Shown here one piece after another: positions 16,099-25,718 of a DNA stretch of 64,000 nucleotides. Both the position numbers and the translations under genes were made by a program. Origin of the DNA: Brevibacillus dissolubilis (lineage in GTDB: Bacteria > Bacillota > Bacilli > Brevibacillales > Brevibacillaceae); assembly GCF_006170445.1 (NCBI RefSeq), contig NZ_VCNA01000006.1, positions 186,001 to 250,000 on the forward strand. The letters are read 5' to 3'. The notes beneath the pieces were generated by a model. That model ran no database searches. It was not told where the DNA came from and saw only the letters and a program-made list of their open reading frames with translations. How positions within the stretch are numbered: position 1 is the stretch's first letter; every line of letters starts with the position of its first letter.

Positions 16099-16143
16099 GC
16101 ACGAAAAGACCGTAAGCACACGAGGCCTACGGTTTTTTCGTGC
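16099..16143. terminator. Bidirectional terminator between ywqG and the hydrolase
   Basis: GCACGAAAA and ACCGTA pair with TACGGT and TTTTCGTGC, with T runs usable on both strands. It separates two convergent genes. Confidence 0.85.
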
Positions 16144-16167
16144 CTTGGCAAGCATATAGAAAGCCCA

Positions 16168-16719
16168 TTACATCTCCATCATCGCAAGAATTCCCTTGGT
16201 ATCGATTACAGTAGCGAATTCACCATGCAGGCTGACGAGCGCCAGCTGATGGATTTCTTCTGCCGAATACAGCTTACCGTCGAAGCTTACTCGGTCAAAA
16301 GTAGCTGTAGCATCGGATACGAGATACGGAGTAAAACCCAGATTTTTTGCCATTCTCGTCGTAGTGGATACGCAATGGTCTGTGGTCAGCCCCGCGATGA
16401 CGAGGGTTTGAATTCCTGCTTCTCTCAAGTATTGCTCCAGATTCGTACCAATAAAAGCACTGTTCACGCTCTTCACTATGACAGGTTCATCTGGCAGCGG
16501 GGCGACGATGTCTTTAAAATCCCGTCCAGGATGATGAGGCAGGGCAGGATTGCTGATGTGTTGGATGTGGATGACGGGACGGTTGGTTTTTCTCCACACT
16601 TGTAGAAGATCGGCCATCTTTTCTTCTGCGTCCGGGTTATTTCTGGTGCCGTTAGCCCGATCGTCAAAATGTTTTTGCACATCGATTAACAGTAAAGCGG
16701 TGTTGGCTGTGATAGTCAT
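16168..16719 (-). CDS. Isochorismatase-like cysteine hydrolase
   Basis: 183 aa with the catalytic triad of the cysteine hydrolase family: Asp13 in LLLIDVQ, Lys83 in VIVKSVNSAF and Cys116 in TTDHCVST. Members hydrolyse isochorismate, nicotinamide or other amides; the substrate here is not determined. Followed by a terminator and divergent from a LysR gene 143 bases away, so it is a likely target of that regulator. Confidence 0.92.
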   Translation of the reverse strand: MTITANTALLLIDVQKHFDDRANGTRNNPDAEEKMADLLQVWRKTNRPVIHIQHISNPALPHHPGRDFKDIVAPLPDEPVIVKSVNSAFIGTNLEQYLREAGIQTLVIAGLTTDHCVSTTTRMAKNLGFTPYLVSDATATFDRVSFDGKLYSAEEIHQLALVSLHGEFATVIDTKGILAMMEM

Positions 16720-16862
16720 ACGAACTCCCCCAGAGGCTTATGGATATGTGTGGTACCTTTCACCACGATCATATGATAGAATGATTCATTAGTAAAATTG
16801 AAACAACTGAACATCAACTTTAGTATTCCTGATGATAGAACATCGCAAGGGGGAGTGTCGCC

Positions 16863-17738
16863 ATCGAGATTCGTCAATTTCAAACGTTTAAATCCGTGGT
16901 CGAACAGAACAGCTTTACCAAGGCGGCACAGGTGCTTCAATACTCACAGGCGACGATCACTTCCCATATCCAGCAGCTGGAGGACGAGATTGGGATGCCG
17001 CTGTTTGACCGATTGGGGAAGAAAATTCAACTGACATCGGTGGGGCATGAGCTGTATGGCTATGTGTTGGAGCTGCTGTCTTCGTATGAAAAAATCAGGC
17101 ACATATCATCGGACGAGCATACGGTGAGAGGTGAGCTGCGCATCGGTGCATCTGAGACGATGACGGTGTTCAAGCTGGCACCTGTACTGGCTGCGTATAA
17201 AAACCGATATCCTGAAGTGACGGTTTCCCTGCTCAACGACAATTGCATTCCTTTGCGCGAGCGGCTTCACACGGGAGAGCTGGATATTGCTATCACATTG
17301 GAGCCGGTGGTAGATGACCCGCAGCTGAGCACAGAAGTCTGCTCGGAGGAACGGCTTGTCTTCGTCGGGGGGAATCAGCTTGCGATCCGTTCGATAGAAG
17401 AAGCGGACGGCGAGTGTATTATTTTCAGTGAGAAGAATTGTTCCCTGCGGCGGTTTTTTGAGCAGGTGTTGGTGGAGAAGGGGATACGAACCCAGAATCA
17501 TCTGGAGTTTACCAGTATGGAAGCGATGAAGCAGTGTGTCGCAAGCGGTTTGGGGATCAGCCTGATGCCGTACATCAGCGTCGAAGCACTGTTGCAAGAC
17601 GGAAGGATGAAAATCATCGAGTCTGCGGACGACGAGCATCTTATGTTTTTCGCCCAAATCTCTTATCATAAGAACAAATGGTTATCTAAAGCACATCAGA
17701 AGTTTATCGAAATGCTTCTGGGTCATCTGCATGTATAA
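16863..17738 (+). CDS. LysR family regulator with a non-canonical start
   Basis: The reading frame gives IEIRQFQTFKSVVEQNSFTK from 16863, the standard LysR opening (normally MEIRQ...), followed by a complete HTH (ATITSHIQQLEDEIGMPLFD) and the periplasmic-binding-like effector domain, 291 aa. The codon at the position of the initiator is ATC, with AAGGGGGAG 8 bases upstream. The first ordinary start, GTG at 16896, would remove 11 residues of the HTH domain and has no ribosome site. So either translation starts at ATC or a base error affects this point. Divergent from the hydrolase and 33 bases before the molybdopterin gene. Confidence 0.82.
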   Translation: MEIRQFQTFKSVVEQNSFTKAAQVLQYSQATITSHIQQLEDEIGMPLFDRLGKKIQLTSVGHELYGYVLELLSSYEKIRHISSDEHTVRGELRIGASETMTVFKLAPVLAAYKNRYPEVTVSLLNDNCIPLRERLHTGELDIAITLEPVVDDPQLSTEVCSEERLVFVGGNQLAIRSIEEADGECIIFSEKNCSLRRFFEQVLVEKGIRTQNHLEFTSMEAMKQCVASGLGISLMPYISVEALLQDGRMKIIESADDEHLMFFAQISYHKNKWLSKAHQKFIEMLLGHLHV

Positions 17739-17771
17739 GGTAGTGATTCAGAAAGGAAAGGAGCCACACCC

Positions 17772-19838
17772 ATGCCCGCATACACCACCCAACCCACAGG
17801 CATTTTCCCATCGGTTTGCCCACTCGACTGCCCGGACCAGTGCGGCCTGCTCGTCCATAAACAAGACGGAACAATCACGAAAATAGAAGGGGACCTCGCC
17901 CACCCGATCACCCAAGGCGCGATCTGCAACAAGGTACGCAATATGCCTGAGCGCATCTACGACCCCAACCGTCTCCAATACCCACTGAAGCGCATCGGGA
18001 AAAAAGGGGAGAACCAGTTCGAGCGGATCAGCTGGGAAGAAGCGATCGAGACCATCACCTCCAACTGGAAAAAGCTCATCTCCACACAAGGCCCGGAATC
18101 GATCCTGCCTTATCACTTCTACGGTAACATGGGCAGAGTGGGCACAGAGGGGATGAACCTGCGCTTTTTTAACCGCATGGGCGCAAGCCGTCTGGAGCTT
18201 ACGATCTGTCAGGCAGCCGGTACGGAAGGCTACGGCTACACGATGGGCGGAAGCTTCGGGATCGACCCAGAGGATACCATCCATTCGAAGCTGTTCATCA
18301 TGTGGGGCATCAATGCCGTGAGTACCAATATGCATCAGGTGGTGCTGGCGGAGAAGGCGCGTAAAAACGGAGCCAAGATCGTAGTCATCGACGTCCACAA
18401 AAACCAGACAGGACGCTGGGCCGACTGGTTTATCCCGATTCTGCCAGGTACGGATACAGCGCTGGCGCTTGGGATGATGCATATTTTGTTTGCGGAAAAG
18501 ATGGTAGATGAAGCGTTCCTGCGTGAGTACACCGTCGGATTTGAAGAGCTGCGGGAGCACGTCCGGCAGTATGATCCACACACGGTTTCGGCGATTACCG
18601 GTGTGCCTGTCGACGATATCTACCGTCTGACCCGCATGTACGGACAGACCTCGCCTTCCTTTATCCGCATCGGCAATGGCCCACAGCATCATGACAACGG
18701 CGGGATGTGTATTCGGACGATTTCGTGTCTTCCGGCATTGACAGGGCAGTGGCAGGTCAAAGGCGGCGGGGCGATCAAGGGGAACGGCGAGTACCTGTAC
18801 CATAACGGGTCAGCGTTGGCACGGCCTGATTTATTGCAGAACAAAGAGACCCGCGAGATTAACATGAACCTGTTGGGCGAGGCTCTGCTTGAGCTAAACC
18901 CGCCTGTGCATTCGCTCTATGTATACAATTCTAATCCTGCTGTAGTCGCGCCGCATGCCAATAAGGTGAGGAGCGGGCTGGAACGCGAGGATCTGTTTAC
19001 GGTGGTGCATGATCTGTTTCTCACGGAGACGGCGATGTATGCAGATATCGTGCTGCCGGCGACGTCTTCGCTGGAGAATACGGATTTTTACCGTTCGTAC
19101 TGGCATCATTATGTGCAGATCCAAGAGCCGGTGATTGAGCCGTATGGGGAGAGTAAATCCAATGTGGAGGTATTCCGTCTGCTGGCCCAGGCGATGGGAT
19201 ATGAGGAGCAGGCGTTCCGCGATACGGAGGCAGAGATGATCCGGCAGGCATTGGATCACCCGAATAATCCTGTGTTGGAAGGGATCACATATGAGGGACT
19301 GGTGGAGAAGCAGTTCATGAAGGGGAATGTGAAGCCGCTCTTATCCGAGAAGCTTCGGACGCCGAGCGGGAAGATCGAGCTGTATTCGGCCTTGATGGAG
19401 AGCAGGGGATATCCACCGTTGCCGACCTACATCCCTTTGGTGGAGGATGGTGACCTGCCGTTTCTGTTCATTCCGGCGCCGAATCATAACTTTCTCAACT
19501 CGACCTTTTCCCATAATGAGAAGCATGTGCGGATGGAAAAGGTACCGAGACTGCATATGAACGTGGCAGACGCTTCGGCTCTGGGTATTGCTGACGGGGA
19601 TATGGTCAGAGTCTGGAACGAGCGTGGAGAATGCGAGCTTGTCGCCGCTGTAGGGGAGAATGTACTGCCCGGAGTAGTGGTGAGTCAAGGGCTCTGGGCG
19701 GATGTACCGGGTGGGAAACGCCTGGTGAATGCACTGACACCGGACCGGATCGCCGATATGGGCGGTGGAGCGACGTTTTTCTCGGGGAGAGTGAACGTGG
19801 GGACGATTCCCAACACTGCCGAAAAAGCAAACAAATAG
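17772..19838 (+). CDS. Molybdopterin oxidoreductase with one 4Fe-4S site (YyaE-like)
   Basis: 688 aa of the DMSO reductase superfamily. The N-terminal cluster motif is CPLDCPDQCG with the fourth cysteine in GAICNK. The active site segment ELTICQAAGTEGYG supplies a probable Cys Mo ligand. MGDP-binding segments and a C-terminal molydopterin dinucleotide-binding domain (PNHNFLNSTFSH, then LHMNVADASALGIADGDMV) follow. No Tat signal, so it is cytoplasmic. The substrate is unknown; YyaE-type proteins are annotated only as oxidoreductases. Probably cotranscribed with the LysR gene upstream. It makes the second Moco enzyme in the window. Confidence 0.92.
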   Translation: MPAYTTQPTGIFPSVCPLDCPDQCGLLVHKQDGTITKIEGDLAHPITQGAICNKVRNMPERIYDPNRLQYPLKRIGKKGENQFERISWEEAIETITSNWKKLISTQGPESILPYHFYGNMGRVGTEGMNLRFFNRMGASRLELTICQAAGTEGYGYTMGGSFGIDPEDTIHSKLFIMWGINAVSTNMHQVVLAEKARKNGAKIVVIDVHKNQTGRWADWFIPILPGTDTALALGMMHILFAEKMVDEAFLREYTVGFEELREHVRQYDPHTVSAITGVPVDDIYRLTRMYGQTSPSFIRIGNGPQHHDNGGMCIRTISCLPALTGQWQVKGGGAIKGNGEYLYHNGSALARPDLLQNKETREINMNLLGEALLELNPPVHSLYVYNSNPAVVAPHANKVRSGLEREDLFTVVHDLFLTETAMYADIVLPATSSLENTDFYRSYWHHYVQIQEPVIEPYGESKSNVEVFRLLAQAMGYEEQAFRDTEAEMIRQALDHPNNPVLEGITYEGLVEKQFMKGNVKPLLSEKLRTPSGKIELYSALMESRGYPPLPTYIPLVEDGDLPFLFIPAPNHNFLNSTFSHNEKHVRMEKVPRLHMNVADASALGIADGDMVRVWNERGECELVAAVGENVLPGVVVSQGLWADVPGGKRLVNALTPDRIADMGGGATFFSGRVNVGTIPNTAEKANK

Positions 19839-19845
19839 AAGCTAG

Positions 19846-19886
19846 AGAGAGACATGACATGACAGTGCGATGTCTCTCTTTCTTAT
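19846..19886 (+). terminator. Terminator after the molybdopterin oxidoreductase
   Basis: AGAGAGACAT pairs with ATGTCTCTCT, followed by TTCTTATTTTT. Confidence 0.85.
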
Positions 19887-19978
19887 TTTTATCCGTTTCT
19901 ATTATTTGGATTGTATGTTATGATTTTCTGGTACGTATGTTCGTGTTTTTATCTATTATTGAGAGGGCTGAGGATGGT

Positions 19979-20461
19979 ATGGAACCTAGAATCGTAAATA
20001 GACCCGAGATGACGGTCGCAGGGATCAGCACGAGAACGACGAATGCGCAGGAAGCCACTGGAGACGGTCTGATACCGAAGTTGTGGGGGGCGTATTATCA
20101 GCGGAAGTCTTCATCAGAGGGGACACACGGACAGGAACCGTCGGTAACGTATGGTGTCTATACAGACTATGAAAATAAAGCAGACGGATGGTATACCATG
20201 CTGATTGGAGAAGAGGCTGGGCGGGGACAGGAAGCCGATCAGGACAGCACCATAATTACGATTCCTTCAGCTACTTATGCTGTTTTTACATCCAAGCAAG
20301 GCCCTGTCGCATCGGTTGTTCCTGAGACCTGGCAGCAGGTGTGGGAGTGGGACGAGCAGCATGGGAAGCGTGCATTTACAGGCGATTTTGAACGCTATGA
20401 TGAGCGGAGCGCTGATCCGATGAATGCCATCGTAGAAATCTATGTGGCAATAAAAGAATAG
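19979..20461 (+). CDS. Stand-alone GyrI-like effector-binding domain protein
   Basis: 160 aa from the ATG at 19979, which has GAGG 5 bases upstream. Segments IVNRPEMTVAGISTRT, IPSATYAVFTSKQG and FERYDERSADPMNAIVEIYV are those of the AraC-type effector-binding (GyrI-like, Cass2-like) domain that binds small ligands. No DNA-binding domain is attached, so it may be a ligand sink, an antirepressor-type protein or a hydrolase-like member. The same C-terminal pattern (YDERSASPKSKQMDIYIPI) ends the AraC protein at 25719-26453, so the two are paralogues. Confidence 0.82.
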   Translation: MEPRIVNRPEMTVAGISTRTTNAQEATGDGLIPKLWGAYYQRKSSSEGTHGQEPSVTYGVYTDYENKADGWYTMLIGEEAGRGQEADQDSTIITIPSATYAVFTSKQGPVASVVPETWQQVWEWDEQHGKRAFTGDFERYDERSADPMNAIVEIYVAIKE

Positions 20462-20478
20462 AGCATTCAGCTGTATTC

Positions 20479-21201
20479 TTACTTCGGATACAGCACATCC
20501 TTATTCACCCGCAGTGCCTCCAGCGCCTCACCGAACGTCTTCGTCCCAAAGCTGGCACTCATCATATCCAGCATCGGCGACAGCCCGACGAACGTGATAT
20601 TGCCTTCCTTTTGCGCTTCGATGAGCTGCGGGTTTTTCTGCTTATGGGTGATCGCGGTGAGGAAGCTCTCTTGAAAATCCTCTTTCAGCACCTTCAACAG
20701 AGACACCATGTAGTTATACAGATGCTCTGCATACCCGAGCACCTTGTCTCTGCTTGGAATATGTCCTTTATGGATGACATCATTGCGGAATTTTACCCAC
20801 TGCTGGGCAACTGGATTGGGGGCAAATCCGAACTGGCTGGCAAATAAAAAGTAAAAGGCCCCAAGCTGTCGTTCGCTCTGAGCGGCAACGAGCTTCCATG
20901 TATTCTGAATCTCCTCCATCGGGACACCCCTGTGGAGGAGCAGCACCTTGATGCTGAACTCATAAAACCGCTCCAGCGAAGAGGCAAAGCTGCTGACAGC
21001 CTCGCGCTGATAGCCGTCCAAAAGAGCCATGGCACCATGCTCAAACAAGATCTGAAACAGCTCTTCCTGCAGGCAGACGAGCGACTCATGGCCCTTTTCA
21101 CATACGCTCGTGTAGATGCCGTCATCTTGAAAATCCAGGTCGATAAAGCTGGCGGTACCCTGCTCGACGAGACATTTATGGCATATCGTTGGGAATTTCA
21201 T
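20479..21201 (-). CDS. HEPN-like protein with an N-terminal zinc site
   Basis: 240 aa, not a family I can name. The N-terminus has a probable zinc site (Cys7, Cys10, Cys34, His38: CHKC and CEKGH). The middle is all-helical and contains FRNDVIHKGHIPS, with Arg139 and His144 forming the Rx4H motif of HEPN domains, preceded by a long amphipathic helix (QREAVSSFASSLERFYEFSI). In many HEPN proteins this motif is an RNase site or its remnant; here nuclease activity is an inference. AAAGGTTG precedes the ATG. Convergent with the GyrI-like gene and divergent from a methyltransferase. Confidence 0.7.
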   Translation of the reverse strand: MKFPTICHKCLVEQGTASFIDLDFQDDGIYTSVCEKGHESLVCLQEELFQILFEHGAMALLDGYQREAVSSFASSLERFYEFSIKVLLLHRGVPMEEIQNTWKLVAAQSERQLGAFYFLFASQFGFAPNPVAQQWVKFRNDVIHKGHIPSRDKVLGYAEHLYNYMVSLLKVLKEDFQESFLTAITHKQKNPQLIEAQKEGNITFVGLSPMLDMMSASFGTKTFGEALEALRVNKDVLYPK

Positions 21202-21378
21202 CGGATCAACCTTTCTGGGCGTAGAATGGTTCTAGACTGACTGCAACGAATTGCTCTTTCATAACTTTCGGCAATGAGGGTTCCGTCTCCTTGCTGACCG
21301 ATGAACAATCGGGCCATCCCTGGTTTTTTTTATATGATAGAATGATTTCATAGGGATCATATAGGGGGAGGAACGGAC

Positions 21379-22125
21379 TTGGACCGAAACAGATTTTCAG
21401 CCATTGCACACAGCAATCATGCTTTTCATAATCCGATCAACGAGAACAAAATGCATAAAATGATCAAAATGCTCCAGCTTACTCCTGACCAGAACGTACT
21501 GGATGTGGGAGCAGGGACGTGCGAGCTGCTGATCCGTCTCATTGAACATCAGGTGAGAGGAACGGCTATTGAGCTTTGCGACGGTTCGATTGAGGTAGCG
21601 AAGGAACGGGCCAATGGCAGGGTAGCCCAGGACCGTATTACTTTTATCAATGAGGATGCAGGGGTGGCGGTAGAATGTTTTGAGCCGGGGCAGTTCGATG
21701 TGGGGATTTGTATCGGATCGACACATGCCTTGGGTGGTTTGGAACAGACACTGCGAGCCTTGAAGCGTATCGTGAAAAAAGACGGCTTCATCCTGATTGG
21801 CGAGGGGTATTGGAAGCAGCGCCCACATGCCGATTATCTGGAAGCACTCGGTGGTGCGGAAGAGTCCGAGCTACAGAGTCACTATGAGAACGTGATGACA
21901 GGAGAGAATATGGGATTGATTACGCTCTGGTCCTATGTGGCGAGTGAAGAAGATTGGGACGAGTATGAATGGCTCTACTCGATGTCCGTCGAGAATTACT
22001 GTCACGAGCATCCGGATGATCCAGACCATGACGCAATGCTGACACGGATCAGATCATGGCGTCAGACGTATCTGAAGTGGGGAAGAGATACACTGGGATT
22101 TGGCCTGTATCTGTTCCGTAACTAA
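21379..22125 (+). CDS. Class I SAM-dependent methyltransferase
   Basis: 248 aa with motif I VLDVGAGTCELLIRL, the acidic end of strand 2 (GTAIELCDGS), motif II region FDVGICIGSTHALGG and the post-motif ALKRIVKKDGFILIGEG. Translation begins at a TTG (21379) behind GGGGGAGGAA. The substrate is not evident; the SAM-binding half is standard while the C-terminus (EYEWLYSMSVENYCHEHPDD) is family-specific. Monocistronic, with a terminator. Confidence 0.9.
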   Translation: MDRNRFSAIAHSNHAFHNPINENKMHKMIKMLQLTPDQNVLDVGAGTCELLIRLIEHQVRGTAIELCDGSIEVAKERANGRVAQDRITFINEDAGVAVECFEPGQFDVGICIGSTHALGGLEQTLRALKRIVKKDGFILIGEGYWKQRPHADYLEALGGAEESELQSHYENVMTGENMGLITLWSYVASEEDWDEYEWLYSMSVENYCHEHPDDPDHDAMLTRIRSWRQTYLKWGRDTLGFGLYLFRN

Positions 22126-22140
22126 TACGGAATAAGGAAA

Positions 22141-22181
22141 AAGAAGCTGATCTGCGTAAAGGTCAGCTTCCATTTTTTTAC
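22141..22181 (+). terminator. Terminator after the methyltransferase
   Basis: GAAGCTGA pairs with TCAGCTTC, followed by CATTTTTTT. Confidence 0.85.
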
Positions 22182-22282
22182 ATGGTAATAAATAAATATT
22201 CATTGCAGTGAATTTTTGAGTTTAATAACGCCGTTAACGCGGGTATTTCTTGAGTAATGCAAGATAACGGAGGAGAACCCCT

Positions 22283-24334
22283 ATGAAATTCAGAAGTGTA
22301 CGAGCCAGAACAATGGGAACGATTCTTCCTATACTCGTGTTGACGCTGGTTGTGATGGTAGTATTTGCTTACTTTTACATGAGTTCCACGGTGAATCAGG
22401 AAATTGATCAGAAGATGGACAAGCAGCTCGCCTTTGCCATTCGTGATGTAGAAGCGTCGGTCATCGCGCATACCAAGACGGTACAATCGCTTACCAATGC
22501 CGTAGAGCCTACCGCTGTTTCAATCCCGATTCCGTCCTATCAGTCTCTGTTGACCGGGACAGTGGGTGTGAATGAAGATACATTTGGGATGGGGTTATTT
22601 TTTGCTCCGAATCGATATAACAAAGATACGAAATATCAATCTATGTATGTCTATAAAGACAACGGCAAAGTGATGGTGACTCAGGAATACAACGATCCTG
22701 CCTATGATTATCCGAGTCAAGATTGGTATAAAATTGCCGCTTCGGCTAAATCTGATGTGGTCTATACAGCCCCTTATTTTGATGAGCTTACCAAGGTGAC
22801 GATGGTAACGGCGGGCTTCCCGCTTTATGACGCGAACAAACAATTTCTTGGAGTCATGACCGGGGATATGGATTTGGCGAGCATCCAGAATAATGTCTCC
22901 GCGATCAAAGTAGGACAGACCGGATGGGCGTTCCTCCTCGATGAAGAAGGACGTTATCTGGCCTCTCCACAAGCCGATCTGATCATGAAGAAAAAAGTAA
23001 CAGAGGAATCCAACAGTGAGCTGGCTGAGTTAGGCAAGAGCATGCTGGCGGCGGAAAAAGGAAACAGCCAGTATGCAGACGAGAATGGAACCTACTCGGT
23101 GTACTATCAGAAAGTGCCGGGAGTCAACTGGTCGCTGGCACTGGTGATGCCGCAAGCGGAATTAAAGGCTCCAGTACAGTCACTGCTCAGCAAAATGGCG
23201 CTGATCAGCATCTTCGCGGTGCTTATCGTCATTGCCGTGATCTATCTGTTCAGCCGCTATCTGACCCGTCAGATCGCAGTAGTCAACGAGCTGTCTACTC
23301 TACTTGCTGCCGGTGATTTTACGAAGCAGCTGGAAGTGAAGAGTGAAGATGAATTTGGTCAGATGATTGGTAACTTTAACCGTACAACCCAAAACCTCCG
23401 CGAGCTGCTCTATCAGGTAGCGACCAACGCCGAACAGGTTGCAGCTACCTCCGAACAGTTGATGGCAAGTGCGGAACAGACGAGCCAATCGACCGAGCAG
23501 ATCGCCGAATCCATCGGAGAGGTCGCAGAAGGCTCCGAATCACAGGCACAGAGCATGAAGAGAAGTGCCGGAACGGTTACGGAGGTGCGTACAGGCATGC
23601 ACCTGATCGAGACCAGCACACGCCAAGCCGAAGAGTCCTCTCTGGCAGGCAGACAAAAGGCTTCCGAAGGGCATAAGGTGGTCACAGATACCATCGGGCA
23701 GATGAATGTCATCCACGAGCGGATCTCCATGACCGCTGAGATGGTGAATACCCTCGGGCAAAAATCAGCAGAGGTGGGTAATATCATCACCATGATCACC
23801 ACGATTGCCAGCCAGACCAACCTGCTTGCACTCAACGCAGCGATTGAGGCGGCCAGAGCGGGTGAGCAGGGACGCGGATTTGCGGTCGTAGCCGATGAGG
23901 TACGCAAGCTGGCAGAACAGTCCAGTGACGCTGCCGGACAGGTCAGAGCAATCATCAGCGAAATCCAGGCTGAGACCACCAAAGCGATCACCGCCATGCA
24001 AGATGGTACTTTGGCTGTCACCGACGGAATGACCATGGTGAACCAGACCGGGGACGCCTTCGGTGAGATCGTCAAAGCGATGGACACCCTCTCAACTCTC
24101 TCTCAAAATGTGGCTGCCCAAGTGAAGGGGGTCAATGCCCAGATGGAGGCGATGGCGGAATCTTTCACAGAAGTAGAGCACATCATCGGAGCAACAACCG
24201 ACAGTACCCAGATGGTAGCAGCAGCCGCCGAGGAGCAGACCTCTTCGATGCAGGAGATCGCATCCGCTGCAACTGTGCTGTCCAAGATGGCAGACGAGCT
24301 GCAATCTTCTGTATCTGTCTTCAAGCTGTCGTAG
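22283..24334 (+). CDS. Methyl-accepting chemotaxis protein (dCache type)
   Basis: 683 aa. TM1 ([20 protein letters not shown]), an extracellular dCache_1 sensor (residues about 40-305, with [13 protein letters not shown] and [11 protein letters not shown]), TM2 ([18 protein letters not shown]), HAMP, and the signalling domain with tip [20 protein letters not shown]. The PAS-like YxxxxWY pattern in the membrane-distal Cache module resembles receptors for amino acids or organic acids, but the ligand is not predictable. ACGGAGGAGAA precedes the ATG. Not an immediate relative of the receptor at 9695: the sensor parts differ. Confidence 0.95.
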   Translation: MKFRSVRARTMGTILPILVLTLVVMVVFAYFYMSSTVNQEIDQKMDKQLAFAIRDVEASVIAHTKTVQSLTNAVEPTAVSIPIPSYQSLLTGTVGVNEDTFGMGLFFAPNRYNKDTKYQSMYVYKDNGKVMVTQEYNDPAYDYPSQDWYKIAASAKSDVVYTAPYFDELTKVTMVTAGFPLYDANKQFLGVMTGDMDLASIQNNVSAIKVGQTGWAFLLDEEGRYLASPQADLIMKKKVTEESNSELAELGKSMLAAEKGNSQYADENGTYSVYYQKVPGVNWSLALVMPQAELKAPVQSLLSKMALISIFAVLIVIAVIYLFSRYLTRQIAVVNELSTLLAAGDFTKQLEVKSEDEFGQMIGNFNRTTQNLRELLYQVATNAEQVAATSEQLMASAEQTSQSTEQIAESIGEVAEGSESQAQSMKRSAGTVTEVRTGMHLIETSTRQAEESSLAGRQKASEGHKVVTDTIGQMNVIHERISMTAEMVNTLGQKSAEVGNIITMITTIASQTNLLALNAAIEAARAGEQGRGFAVVADEVRKLAEQSSDAAGQVRAIISEIQAETTKAITAMQDGTLAVTDGMTMVNQTGDAFGEIVKAMDTLSTLSQNVAAQVKGVNAQMEAMAESFTEVEHIIGATTDSTQMVAAAAEEQTSSMQEIASAATVLSKMADELQSSVSVFKLS

Positions 24335-24374
24335 CGTGACGGGGCATCTGTACTATTGTGCAAAAGGTAAACGA

Positions 24375-24608
24375 CTATAGGTACGCATAGCTAAGAGCGG
24401 GTGCATGTTGCGGTGGGAGCTCGGCACGATACTGGTGCTGTGGCAAAAGCTCAACCCGTAATTGATGCTGTGGCGGCAATTCCGTACGCATCTCATGCGG
24501 CCTGACCTCCATACCGCGAGGCTCTTGATTGGCCTCACAAGAAGTGATACTGCATCCGGTCAACCAAACAGAAACGAGTACAATTGTATAAAAAATAGTT
24601 TTATTCAT
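24375..24608 (-). CDS. Small lipoprotein with a decapeptide repeat
   Basis: 77 aa from the ATG at 24608, chosen because GGAGGT lies 8 bases before it; the ATG two codons earlier is too close. A signal peptide ends in the lipobox LTGC (Cys18 or so). The mature part is a tandem repeat of about 10 residues: EMRTELPPQHQ, LRVELLPQHQ, YRAELPPQHA. The DNA shows matching repeats (GCTGTGGC/GGTGGGAG variants). Extracytoplasmic anchoring is well supported. The His/Pro/Gln-rich repeat could bind metal, which is speculation. Confidence 0.72.
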   Translation of the reverse strand: MNKTIFYTIVLVSVWLTGCSITSCEANQEPRGMEVRPHEMRTELPPQHQLRVELLPQHQYRAELPPQHAPALSYAYL

Positions 24609-24751
24609 GGTCATTACCTCCGTGGATTTGGATAAGGGATCGTTTGAGTTTCGCTAAGTGATCAGCTCGATGGCTCTACGATACCCTCTATCCCCACTGA
24701 CAGGTAATGACGCAAGGATGATACTTTGATAACAACTCCATGAAAAACACA

Positions 24752-24781
24752 AAAAAGGAAGCGCAGCCCGCTTCCTTTTTC
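24752..24781. terminator. Bidirectional terminator
   Basis: AAAAAGGAAGCG pairs with CGCTTCCTTTTT around CAGCC. It probably ends the FHA gene on the minus strand. Between 24615 and 24830 nothing else is evident beyond the lipoprotein promoter region. Confidence 0.85.
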
Positions 24782-24830
24782 ATTTGCCTTTCTAGGCCGT
24801 ATATCACTTGGAACCAGCGTGCAGACAGGC

Positions 24831-25562
24831 TTACACCGTCACATTCTGCTCCATCTTTAACATATAGCCATATCTCGGGACGGAGACGACCTGCCCGCCG
24901 TATAGACCGAGCCGCTTGCGCAAGCGATAGACCAGGACATTGATCTCCTCGCGTCCGACATCCGGAAGCTCATCGCTTGGGCATGCTGTCCGCTCCGGCC
25001 AGATTTTCAGCTTGATTTCCTCATAGCTGACTGCCTGATTGGAGCGTTGATAGAGATACATCAGGAGATCCATCTCTTTTCCCGAAATATAGAGGGGAGA
25101 GCCATTGATCAGGATTTCCCGCTGTTCATAGCGGATGACCAGACCAGAACCGATGCCAGCCCCGGACTTCTTCTCAGGAACCAGCTCACTCAGATTAGGC
25201 GGCAGCTTGAATTCCAGCGTATTCCCGAAATCTTCCAACACATTGGTAAACACCAGCACGGCCTCCCCATTGGCCAGACTGATCTGGTCTCCGTTGCGCA
25301 GGATATGTGGAGTGCCCTCCAGGACTTTTCCGTTGACTGCTGTTCCATGCATGCTTTTCAGATCAGAGATGACGATGCTGTCATTGATTTTCTGGATGAC
25401 CGCATGTTTGCGCGAAATATATAAGCTTGTGAATGAAATGTCTGGTGTATGCTGCTGCCAGCGGCGACCGATCAAAATTTCTTTATCTTCAATATAAATG
25501 GGTTGCTCTGCCTGCTCGGATTCCCCTTTTTCGATTACCAAATACACACCTCGGTCCAACAT
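24831..25562 (-). CDS. FHA domain fused to a winged-helix DNA-binding domain
   Basis: 243 aa. Residues about 20-105 form an FHA domain with its phosphothreonine-binding signature: ILIGRR, SLYISRKHAVI and SMHGTAVNG. Residues about 135-238 form an OmpR/PhoB-type winged helix (ISGKEMDLLMYLYQRSNQAV, then INVLVYRLRKRLG and VPRYGYML). The combination suggests a transcription factor controlled by Ser/Thr protein kinase signalling. No kinase gene is in view. Isolated gene, terminator downstream. Confidence 0.9.
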   Translation of the reverse strand: MLDRGVYLVIEKGESEQAEQPIYIEDKEILIGRRWQQHTPDISFTSLYISRKHAVIQKINDSIVISDLKSMHGTAVNGKVLEGTPHILRNGDQISLANGEAVLVFTNVLEDFGNTLEFKLPPNLSELVPEKKSGAGIGSGLVIRYEQREILINGSPLYISGKEMDLLMYLYQRSNQAVSYEEIKLKIWPERTACPSDELPDVGREEINVLVYRLRKRLGLYGGQVVSVPRYGYMLKMEQNVTV

Positions 25563-25718
25563 GGTATCACTCCGTCAAGTAAAAATAGATACTATTATCC
25601 TAACAAATTTGTCAGTAGAATGTGGAGAAAAATGTGTTGTGGCTCTCAAAATAGCAAGACGCACGGATCAGTCAGTTCCGTGCGTGGGGCAAAGGCAGGC
25701 AGGATGGCCCGTTCTTTT

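Noticed and set aside
17748-18803. 351-codon antisense frame within the molybdopterin oxidoreductase
   Set aside because: Composition typical of a shadow frame; the plus-strand gene has clear Fe-S and Moco motifs.
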